This document shows, piece after piece, positions 14,775 through 20,877 of a DNA stretch of 20,877 nt. The first letter of the stretch is position 1. Every line of letters starts with the position of its first letter. Made by a program: the position numbers and the translations under genes. The notes below the pieces were generated by a model. The model was not told the DNA's origin. It ran no database searches and saw only the letters and a list, made by a program, of their open reading frames with translations. The stretch is from CAYJIL01 sp964370235. GTDB taxonomy: Bacteria; Bacteroidota; Bacteroidia; Bacteroidales; Rikenellaceae. The stretch covers positions 1 through 20,877 of the forward strand of contig CAYJIL010000042.1 of NCBI GenBank assembly GCA_964370235.1. The letters are read 5' to 3'.

Positions 14775-15175
14775 TGATAACAACAAAGATACAAATTAGA
14801 TATACCGATATAGATACTCAGCTGCATGTTAACAATGTTAATGTGCAGCAATATTTCGATATTGGCAAGTATGAGTATCTAAAAGAGGTTATAGGCATAG
14901 TAGGTGCTTTTGAGGGTACTGGTATTGCAGCTGTGAATACCAATACCAACTATTTTTGTCCCATTTTTTTGCAAGAGCAAATAGAAGTTACCACAAAAAT
15001 TACTAAATTGGGCACAAAGAGCTTTACGCTATACCAACAAATTATTGACAGCCAAACACAAGAAGTAAAGAGCGAGAGCACTTCGGTGTTGGTAACAATA
15101 GATATTGCCACCCAGAGCGGCATAGAGATTCCCTCTCTTTGGAGAGAGCGAGTCGCTAAATTTGAGAACATCTAA
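14774..15175 (+). CDS. hot-dog fold acyl-CoA thioesterase (4HBT-like)
   Basis: A 133-residue protein with the hot-dog thioesterase start RYTDIDTQLHVNNV (9-22): the conserved HVNN and preceding acidic residues match the 4-hydroxybenzoyl-CoA/YbgC-FadM type family. Beta-rich sequence follows (EQIEVTTKITKLGTKSFTLYQQI). The length is normal. It should hydrolyse an acyl-CoA or acyl-ACP in the cytoplasm, but the physiological substrate cannot be inferred. The ATG overlaps the preceding stop (TAATG), and the next gene follows after 12 nt. Confidence 0.88.
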   Translation: MITTKIQIRYTDIDTQLHVNNVNVQQYFDIGKYEYLKEVIGIVGAFEGTGIAAVNTNTNYFCPIFLQEQIEVTTKITKLGTKSFTLYQQIIDSQTQEVKSESTSVLVTIDIATQSGIEIPSLWRERVAKFENI

Positions 15176-15187
15176 ACTTAGAAGATT

Positions 15188-15511
15188 ATGTTAGGAATGT
15201 CAGCTTTTAGACGTAAGCCACGTCAATTCAACTATGATCCACGCTACTACGATGCCGAGAAGGAGGCACGCGAGGAGCGCAAGCGTCTTATCCTAGGCGA
15301 AGATTACGAGAGTGCCGAAGACCAAGCAGAGGAGTACACACCGGGTAAATATCTTCGTCGTGCTAGGCTAAATCGCATGAAAAGCGAAGCTCCATCGCCT
15401 AACAAAGGGCGTACAATCACTCTTCGACTAGTTATCTTTATTGCACTACTAATGCTTGCGGGGTATTATATAATGTCGTTTGATGGATTCGCAAAAATGT
15501 TAGGTCTATAA
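15188..15511 (+). CDS. small membrane protein of unknown function upstream of mutL
   Basis: A 107-residue protein I cannot assign to a characterised family. Residues 8-22 (RRKPRQFNYDPRYYD) are tyrosine/arginine-rich. Then comes a very charged helical stretch (AEKEAREERKRL and EDQAEEYTPG, about 23-55), a basic RRARLNRMKSE patch, and a single membrane segment near the C-terminus (about 83-102, LRLVIFIALLMLAGYYIM). With a cytoplasmic basic N-terminus it would be tail-anchored. A second ATG three codons in (15197) is also possible. The stop overlaps the mutL ATG (TAATG). From memory, similar PRQFNY...RYYD small proteins recur in Bacteroidota near mutL; that should be checked. Confidence 0.85.
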   Translation: MLGMSAFRRKPRQFNYDPRYYDAEKEAREERKRLILGEDYESAEDQAEEYTPGKYLRRARLNRMKSEAPSPNKGRTITLRLVIFIALLMLAGYYIMSFDGFAKMLGL

Positions 15512-17523
15512 TGTCGCAAGGTGTAGTAAGAGAGCTTTCGGAGTTTCTTGCCAACCAAATTGCGGCGGGTGAGGTAGTATTGCGCCCAGCATCGGTAGTC
15601 AAGGAGCTAATGGAGAATGCTGTGGACGCAAAGGCAGAAGTTATAATTGTCAACATCAAAGAGGGCGGTATCGACATGATACAGGTCGTTGATGATGGGT
15701 GTGGTATGTGTTTTGATGACGCCAAAATGGCATTCAATCGCCATGCCACTAGCAAAATAAAATCGGTGGACGATTTGTTCGCAATTCGCACGTTTGGGTT
15801 TAGGGGCGAGGCACTACCATCTATTGCCTCAATTTCGCACGTAAACCTAAAGAGCCGCATGGAGTCTAGCGAGACAGGGGTCGAGGTAGACATTAGCGGT
15901 GGCGCACTAAATCACCATCAAGAGGCAGTTGCAGCCAAAGGCACACAGATAGTTGTAAAAAATCTGTTTTACAACATTCCAGCTAGGCGCAAATTCCTAA
16001 AATCGGCACGTGCAGAACAGCGTCATATCGAAGCTGAGTTTGTGCGTGTTGCTTTGTGCTACCCTCGCATATCGTTCTTTTTACACAGCGATGGCAAGTG
16101 CATATATAACCTGCCTAGCTCAAACTTGCGCAAAAGAGTTGACTATATTGCAGGCAAGAACACTGGATCGGGGCTAATGGAGCTACACGTCGATACTTCG
16201 ATTGTCGAAATAAAAGGCTATGTAGGCCACCCAAAAGGTGCCAAAAAATCGGCTAGCCACTTTATGTTTGTGAATGGCCGCTATTTTAGTAGCCGTGCCC
16301 TACACAAAGCAGTTGCATCGGCATACCAAAACCTACTTTCATCAACTGACACTCTACCATCATATTTTTTATATTTTGATATTGCACCCGAAAGGATCGA
16401 TGTTAATGTATCGCCCGGCAAGAGCGAAGTAAAATTCGATGACGAGCAGTCGATATGGCAAATCTTGTCATCGGCAGTGAGAGAGTCGCTAGGGCGCAAT
16501 GGTGTTGTGCCAATGATTGACTTTGAGGCAGGTGATTTGATGGATATTTCGATAGGCGAAAGAGACGAAAGTAGCCAAGATACATATACTCCCCAAATTG
16601 ATGTTAACCCCATCTTCAACCCTTTTGACGAGAGCTTTTCGTTCTCTCGTGCAGTTGGAGGCGATGGAGACTCGTTTCGCAACAGTATTCGTTCCGAAAG
16701 CTATGTAGCCGAGGGCCCAAGCGAATATTCATCTACCGATTTTGTTATAGAAAAAAGCGAGACAATCGAGTTTGAGAGCACTGCTGTGCATAGCATAATG
16801 AGCGATATTCCATCGGAGTTTCAGAGTAGCTTTACCGAAAGCACACAACAAGAGGCTAGCTTTACGAGTATGGAGTTTAGCGACCAATCATACGTAGACA
16901 TATCTTTTGACCAAGAGCCTAGCAGCACTAGCAACCCACAAGTCGAGATAAAAGAGTTTTTTATGATTGGGGCAAAGTATATTGCTTGCAAGGTAGATGG
17001 TGTGCTAAATGTTGTTGATACATCTCGTGCTCTGTACCGCATTGGTTATGACCGCATAATTACACACATCGAAAATAACGACACACAAGCTGCACCATCG
17101 CAAAGACTGCTTTTTCCTCGTAGTGTAACTCTCGCAATGGGTGACTACCCCATTATCATAGACAACAGAGCGTTACTAGAGAAAGCAGGCATACACTTCG
17201 ACAGTGACGATGCTACGTTATCAATTGAGATAACATCTATACCAACCGACCTAAAGGATCAAGATACCGACTACCTCATCGAAGAGATTATTGGCATGCT
17301 AAAGGACGAAACGATGGATCAGCTAAGAGCAAGCACCCACGAAAGAGTTGCTCGCTCGATAGCAAGAGTTGGTGCACGCAATGCAAAACCACTCACCCAC
17401 GAAGAGGCACAATATACGCTCGAAGAGCTATACAAGAGTACCCAACGCAATTTTACACCCGACGGTCAACCAACAATAGTTACACTAACGATGGACGAAT
17501 TGACACTAAAATTTAGAAGATAA
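15511..17523 (+). CDS. mutL: DNA mismatch repair protein MutL
   Basis: The 670-residue MutL couples mismatch recognition by MutS to strand processing. The N-terminal GHKL ATPase is intact: E32 and N36 (KELMENAVDA), DDGCGM (61-66) and FGFRGEAL (95-102), then the transducer domain to about 335. A Ser/Glu/Asp-rich linker (about 340-470) leads to the C-terminal dimerisation domain (about 475-665). In that domain the endonuclease motif DQHAxxE..xE is replaced by DTSRALYRIGYDR (from D503), and the zinc-site CPHGRP by TPDGQP (649-654). It should therefore be a MutL without nicking activity. It overlaps the upstream small gene by 1 nt, and rhomboid follows after 20 nt. Confidence 0.96.
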   Translation: MSQGVVRELSEFLANQIAAGEVVLRPASVVKELMENAVDAKAEVIIVNIKEGGIDMIQVVDDGCGMCFDDAKMAFNRHATSKIKSVDDLFAIRTFGFRGEALPSIASISHVNLKSRMESSETGVEVDISGGALNHHQEAVAAKGTQIVVKNLFYNIPARRKFLKSARAEQRHIEAEFVRVALCYPRISFFLHSDGKCIYNLPSSNLRKRVDYIAGKNTGSGLMELHVDTSIVEIKGYVGHPKGAKKSASHFMFVNGRYFSSRALHKAVASAYQNLLSSTDTLPSYFLYFDIAPERIDVNVSPGKSEVKFDDEQSIWQILSSAVRESLGRNGVVPMIDFEAGDLMDISIGERDESSQDTYTPQIDVNPIFNPFDESFSFSRAVGGDGDSFRNSIRSESYVAEGPSEYSSTDFVIEKSETIEFESTAVHSIMSDIPSEFQSSFTESTQQEASFTSMEFSDQSYVDISFDQEPSSTSNPQVEIKEFFMIGAKYIACKVDGVLNVVDTSRALYRIGYDRIITHIENNDTQAAPSQRLLFPRSVTLAMGDYPIIIDNRALLEKAGIHFDSDDATLSIEITSIPTDLKDQDTDYLIEEIIGMLKDETMDQLRASTHERVARSIARVGARNAKPLTHEEAQYTLEELYKSTQRNFTPDGQPTIVTLTMDELTLKFRR

Positions 17524-17543
17524 ACCAAAACACATAATTAGTT

Positions 17544-18353
17544 ATGATGCCAAATTTTCAGACACCACCAGTGGTTAAGAATCTTATTATAATAAATATA
17601 CTCTTTTTTATGGCGCAAAGCCTACTGCCCGATGGTAGAGGCGAAGCACTAACACAAATGTTGGGCTTGCACCCAATGGGAAGCGAGAATTTTCGCTACT
17701 ACCAAATAGTGACTCACGTGTTTTTGCATGGTTCGATTTCACACCTATTCTCAAACATGTTTGCACTGTGGATGTTTGGTCGCATACTAGAGTATGAGAT
17801 TGGCGACAAGAGATTTTTGACCTACTACATGGCAACGGGAGTTGGTGCTGCTCTGCTGCACTTGGGCGTACTAACTTGGGAGTTAGCAGGTGTGAGAGAG
17901 GCTGCAATGGCACTCATCAACACCCCAACACCAGAGCTATTTAGCTCATTCCTAAAAGACTATGCACACTCGGGGCTATATGACAATAACATAGACTTTA
18001 TTAATAGCTGGAGCGAAGACCCTTCGCAAGCGGCATACCTAGAACAGGTGCGTAGCTTTGCATCTAACTTTATAGCACAAAGGCTCGACACGGTTACCGT
18101 GGGTGCTTCGGGTGCTGTATTTGGGGTGCTACTAGCATTTGGTATGATGCACCCAAACGACAGAATCATGTTGCTTATTCCGCCAATCCCAATGAAAGCT
18201 AAATACTTTGTAATTGGTTATGGTCTTTTAGAGCTATACCTAGGCTTTAGTGGAGCAACCCCGGGCATTGCACATTTTGCACACATTGGAGGTATGCTAT
18301 TTGGATATATACTTTTGAAGTACTGGAAAAATAGCGGCAAGATATACTATTAG
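17544..18353 (+). CDS. rhomboid family intramembrane serine protease
   Basis: A 269-residue polytopic membrane protease. The catalytic serine is S189 in GASGAVFG (187-194) and the partner histidine is H247 in AHIGGMLFG. The HVFLHGSISHLFSNM helix (58-72) supplies the oxyanion-region His/Asn residues. About six membrane segments are expected. An unusually long, hydrophilic insert (about 112-183) separates the third segment from the serine-bearing one. Substrates are unknown. Two adjacent ATGs (17544, 17547) are possible starts. It lies 20 nt after mutL and is probably the last gene of that unit, as a promoter element for tyrS follows. Confidence 0.93.
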   Translation: MMPNFQTPPVVKNLIIINILFFMAQSLLPDGRGEALTQMLGLHPMGSENFRYYQIVTHVFLHGSISHLFSNMFALWMFGRILEYEIGDKRFLTYYMATGVGAALLHLGVLTWELAGVREAAMALINTPTPELFSSFLKDYAHSGLYDNNIDFINSWSEDPSQAAYLEQVRSFASNFIAQRLDTVTVGASGAVFGVLLAFGMMHPNDRIMLLIPPIPMKAKYFVIGYGLLELYLGFSGATPGIAHFAHIGGMLFGYILLKYWKNSGKIYY

Positions 18354-18365
18354 GCGCAATATTGT

Positions 18366-18373
18366 TATCTTTG
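18366..18373 (+). promoter_or_regulatory. minus-7 element of tyrS promoter
   Basis: TATCTTTG (18366-18373) matches TAnnTTTG exactly and lies 43 nt before the tyrS ATG, giving a leader of about 38 nt. No TTTG is present at the minus-33 position, so the promoter is supported by one element only. Confidence 0.5.
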
Positions 18374-18415
18374 CCCTCGCAATTTTGAATAGATTGATTA
18401 AAACAAAAATGAGAT

Positions 18416-19711
18416 ATGAATAAAGATTTTATCGAAGAGTTAAAATGGAGAGGTATGATACACGATATCATGCCTGGCACACAAGAGCAACTACAAAAGG
18501 AGATGACAACAGCTTATGTTGGCATTGACCCAACGGCAGATTCGCTGCACATTGGCCACCTAGTGGGCGTTATGATGCTACGTCACCTACAGCGTTCGGG
18601 ACACAAGCCAGTGGTTCTAGTTGGTGGTGCTACGGGTATGATTGGCGACCCATCGGGTAAGTCGCTAGAGCGTAACTTGCTAGATGAAGAGACACTTCGC
18701 CACAACCAAGACTCTCTTAAGAAGCAACTTTCGCACCTGCTAGACTTTGATAGCGATGCTGCAAACCGTGCCGTTATGGTTAATAACTATGACTGGATGC
18801 GTGAGCAAAGTTTCCTTGGTTTTATTCGTGATATTGGTAAGCTACTTACGGTTAACTATATGATGAGCAAAGACTCAGTTAAACGTCGCTTTAGTGGCGA
18901 GGGTGATGGTATGTCATTCACAGAGTTTACATACCAGCTAGTGCAGGGTTTTGACTACCTACACCTATATGAGACAATGGGTTGTAAGCTACAAATGGGT
19001 GGTTCAGACCAATGGGGCAACATCACAACTGGTACCGAGCTAATTCGCCGCAAGGCAGGTGGCGAGGCATTTGCTGTTACTTGTCCGCTTATTAGAAAGG
19101 CAGATGGTACTAAGTTTGGCAAGACCGAGCAGGGTAATATTTGGCTTGATGCTAAGTACACTTCGCCATATCGTTTCTACCAGTTTTGGTTGAACGTGAG
19201 CGACGAGGATGCTGTTAGCTACATCAAGATATTTACGATGCTAGATCAAAACGTAATTGAGGAGCTAGTGGCTCGTCATAGCGAAGCGCCACACCAGCGC
19301 GAACTACAAAAGACTCTAGCTCGTGAGCTTACTATCATGATTCACTCCGAGGCAGAATATAACCGTGCAGTTGAGGCGTCTAACATTTTGTTTGGAGGTG
19401 CTACGGCAGAGGTTCTTCAGTCTACCGACGAGCAAACACTACTAGATGTATTTGCAGGTGTACCTCAGTTCGAAATTGCAATATCTGACATTGAGGCAGG
19501 TGTTGACTTTGGCGAGCTATTTACTGCTAAGGCAGCTGTTTTTGCATCAAAAGGTGAGCTACGCCGCCTAATTGCTGGTGGAGGTATCTCTATCAACAAA
19601 ACAAAGGTTGCAGATATGGCAGACAAGCTAGATAGTTCGATGCTAATTGCAGGAAAATATCTAGTGCTACAAAAAGGTAAAAAGAGCTATTTCCTAATTA
19701 AAGCTATATAA
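18416..19711 (+). CDS. tyrS: tyrosyl-tRNA synthetase
   Basis: Class I aminoacyl-tRNA synthetase charging tRNA-Tyr. The 431 residues contain the YVGIDPTADSLHIGH entry with HIGH at 45-48, the tyrosine-site VGGATGMIGDPSG, the QMGGSDQWGN segment, and a KMSKS equivalent KFGKT at 233-237. A C-terminal S4-like RNA-binding domain occupies about 365-430. The length and motifs are those of the TyrRS-I type common in bacteria. No T-box leader is visible. The next gene starts 4 nt downstream of the stop, suggesting co-transcription with a lipoprotein and a beta-barrel protein that have no obvious link to tRNA charging. Confidence 0.98.
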   Translation: MNKDFIEELKWRGMIHDIMPGTQEQLQKEMTTAYVGIDPTADSLHIGHLVGVMMLRHLQRSGHKPVVLVGGATGMIGDPSGKSLERNLLDEETLRHNQDSLKKQLSHLLDFDSDAANRAVMVNNYDWMREQSFLGFIRDIGKLLTVNYMMSKDSVKRRFSGEGDGMSFTEFTYQLVQGFDYLHLYETMGCKLQMGGSDQWGNITTGTELIRRKAGGEAFAVTCPLIRKADGTKFGKTEQGNIWLDAKYTSPYRFYQFWLNVSDEDAVSYIKIFTMLDQNVIEELVARHSEAPHQRELQKTLARELTIMIHSEAEYNRAVEASNILFGGATAEVLQSTDEQTLLDVFAGVPQFEIAISDIEAGVDFGELFTAKAAVFASKGELRRLIAGGGISINKTKVADMADKLDSSMLIAGKYLVLQKGKKSYFLIKAI

Positions 19712-19715
19712 ATTT

Positions 19716-20138
19716 ATGAAGAGATTATCGGTTAGACTATTCGCACTACTTGCTGTGCTAGCTAGTGCAACTATCACCTCGTGCTGCTCGACTGAGCAAA
19801 AAACCGAGGCTGTTCAAACTGCTCCAGCGGCAGAGAACGAGATTTTAATTGTAACAGCTACAATGCAAATTAAGGCGGATTCCGTTAATCGCTTTAAGGA
19901 GATTGCAAACGAATTGATTGCTCGTACTAGAGCCGAGGATGGTTGCATCACCTACAATCTTTTACAGGATTATAACGATCCTACAATATTTACATTCTAC
20001 GAAGAGTACACCTCAGACGAGGCATTTGCGTTTCATGGCAAACAGCCATACCTTGATACATTTAGAGGGCATCGCAAAACTCTTTTAGAGCACAACGACA
20101 TTACGGTTAATATCTATCGAGGTATTAAGAAAAATTAA
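19716..20138 (+). CDS. lipoprotein with antibiotic biosynthesis monooxygenase (ABM) domain
   Basis: The 140-residue protein has an N-terminal lipoprotein signal: basic MKRLSVR, a hydrophobic core, then ATITSCCST with C23 or C24 as the lipidated residue. The remainder (about 42-137) has the ABM/YgiN-like ferredoxin-fold pattern: ILIVTATMQIKADSVNRF at the start, then ARTRAEDGCITYNLLQD, FTFYEEYTSDEAFAFH and PYLDTF. ABM proteins include quinol monooxygenases and haem- or flavin-free oxygenases, but most are cytoplasmic and many have unknown substrates. An exported, lipid-anchored version is less usual. It starts 4 nt after tyrS and is 6 nt before the beta-barrel gene. The function is not predictable beyond the fold. 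Confidence 0.88.
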   Translation: MKRLSVRLFALLAVLASATITSCCSTEQKTEAVQTAPAAENEILIVTATMQIKADSVNRFKEIANELIARTRAEDGCITYNLLQDYNDPTIFTFYEEYTSDEAFAFHGKQPYLDTFRGHRKTLLEHNDITVNIYRGIKKN

Positions 20139-20144
20139 ACAACT

Positions 20145-20768
20145 ATGAAAAAAACATTACTTTTGATTGTAGCGATGGTACTTGTATCGCTTACAACTCT
20201 TTCGGCTCAAGGTATTCGCCTTGGTGTTAAGGCTGGTATCAATGCAAACCCATCGTCAATCTCTTTCAAGAACACCGAGGAGAACCTAAAAGAGGGTTTA
20301 TCTAACCCTGTTGGTTATCACTTTGGTGCATTTGCAAGGGTTGATCTACCACTAAGCCTATACTTGCAACCAGAGCTAGTGTTTGAGAGCAACACAAACC
20401 AAATTACAGACTATGCAAAGCAGCGTGTTACACAGTTTGATATTCCTGTACTAGTAGGTTTTAAGATTGCAATGATACGCCTAAATGCAGGCCCTGTATT
20501 CAACTTTAAGATTAGCGATAAGATGATTGTAGAGCAAGGTTATAGCGATATTACCTCGGAGCTTATCAACAAGGGTGTGGGCTATCAAGCAGGTATTGGT
20601 ATCGATATTTTGCGCAAACTAACGCTAGATGTTAAGTACCAGTCGGCATTCTCGAAGATGGACAACAACTTTACAATTAAGGATGCGGCAAGCTCAACTC
20701 TATCGACAATTTTAAATGGCGAGATCAAACAAAACGTTGTAATGTTCTCGGTTGGTTATATGTTCTAG
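20145..20768 (+). CDS. outer membrane beta-barrel protein (porin family)
   Basis: A 207-residue protein with a clear signal peptide (MKKTLLLIVAMVLVSLTTLSA, cleavage probably after A21). The mature part has alternating polar/hydrophobic strands and turns typical of the small OMP beta-barrel families of Bacteroidota. Landmarks are IRLGVKAGINANP, FGAFARVDLPLSLYLQPELVFES, then QFDIPVLVGFKI and LNAGPVFNF. It ends with a strand finishing in Phe (VVMFSVGYMF), the usual barrel-assembly signal. About eight strands are expected. The role could be structural or a small pore; no substrate is indicated. It lies 6 nt after the ABM lipoprotein, and a strong terminator follows 22 nt after the stop. Confidence 0.92.
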   Translation: MKKTLLLIVAMVLVSLTTLSAQGIRLGVKAGINANPSSISFKNTEENLKEGLSNPVGYHFGAFARVDLPLSLYLQPELVFESNTNQITDYAKQRVTQFDIPVLVGFKIAMIRLNAGPVFNFKISDKMIVEQGYSDITSELINKGVGYQAGIGIDILRKLTLDVKYQSAFSKMDNNFTIKDAASSTLSTILNGEIKQNVVMFSVGYMF

Positions 20769-20789
20769 TCAAGCAATTTACTATCATAC

Positions 20790-20826
20790 AAAAAAAGGCT
20801 GTTTGGTTTCCCAAACAGCCTTTTTT
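20790..20826 (+). terminator. strong bidirectional intrinsic terminator
   Basis: A perfect 16-bp inverted repeat (20791-20806 with 20811-20826) around a tttc loop, with the GC-containing core ggctgtttgg/ccaaacagcc flanked by A-run and T-run. It ends the tyrS-ABM-barrel unit and, by symmetry, could also end a convergent minus-strand gene entering from the right. Confidence 0.92.
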
Positions 20827-20845
20827 ATATCACAATACCTGTGTT

Positions 20846-20877
20846 TTACTTTAGGTATTTATTTAACCACCCAAAGA
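20846..20877 (-). CDS. possible 3' end of a convergent gene (partial)
   Basis: On the minus strand the last bases read as an open frame encoding FGWLNKYLK and then a stop at 20848-20846. The stop sits 20 bp from the bidirectional terminator, which fits a convergent gene entering from beyond the right edge. With only about ten codons the call is weak. Confidence 0.3.
   Translation of the reverse strand, partial: FGWLNKYLK

Noticed and set aside
15188..20768. A defence or mobile island in the right half.
   Set aside because: No transposase, integrase, toxin, restriction or CRISPR-type genes, direct repeats or composition shift were seen; the genes are core housekeeping and envelope genes.

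Overview
The window looks like core chromosome of a member of the Bacteroidales (phylum Bacteroidota). Four things point there: (i) promoters of the TTTG-N19/20-TAnnTTTG type, with no visible Shine-Dalgarno sequences; (ii) a tiny DUF4295-family ORF directly after the bL28 and bL33 genes; (iii) a fused ribBA and an EF-4/LepA of Bacteroidota type; (iv) a C-terminal-motif-poor MutL. No transposase, integrase, CRISPR array, toxin-antitoxin pair, defence gene, tRNA or rRNA was seen. Leucine CTA codons and the tetramer CTAG are strikingly common by eye across all genes, so the window looks compositionally uniform rather than pieced together by transfer.

Layout. Everything from about 120 to 10463 is on the minus strand and everything from 10599 to 20768 is on the plus strand, diverging from a 135-bp intergenic region. 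Minus strand, in order of transcription. Unit C is a membrane-anchored DNA/RNA endonuclease, an EamA/DMT permease and lepA; lepA has its own perfect promoter inside the end of the permease gene and a strong terminator. Next comes a gene-free 341-bp stretch with a possible ~110-nt small RNA. Unit B is rpmB, rpmG, DUF4295 (ribosomal), a strong terminator hairpin, then ftsY and rimO. Unit A is a 97-aa coiled-coil protein, zapA, a 337-bp gene-free stretch holding a candidate structured RNA (6S-like by position), rny, a terminator, and a GatB/YqeY-domain protein.

Plus strand. Unit D is a tightly packed run of LptF/LptG permease, ribBA, fmt, Sua5/YrdC-type protein, hot-dog thioesterase, 107-aa membrane protein of unknown function, mutL and rhomboid protease. 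Five of its junctions are ATGA/TAATG overlaps or gaps of 2 nt, so translational coupling is likely. Unit E is tyrS, a lipoprotein carrying an antibiotic-biosynthesis-monooxygenase (ABM) fold, and an outer-membrane beta-barrel protein, closed by a near-perfect bidirectional terminator.

Functionally the window is mostly translation (bL28, bL33, DUF4295, RimO, LepA, Fmt, YrdC-type, TyrRS), membrane targeting and envelope (FtsY, LptFG-type, rhomboid, beta-barrel), division (ZapA and its coiled-coil neighbour) and RNA turnover (RNase Y). I did not find convincing evidence for a novel multi-gene system. The best leads are the two gene-free stretches with RNA-like signals, three small uncharacterised proteins in conserved-looking positions, and a MutL that has lost both endonuclease motifs.
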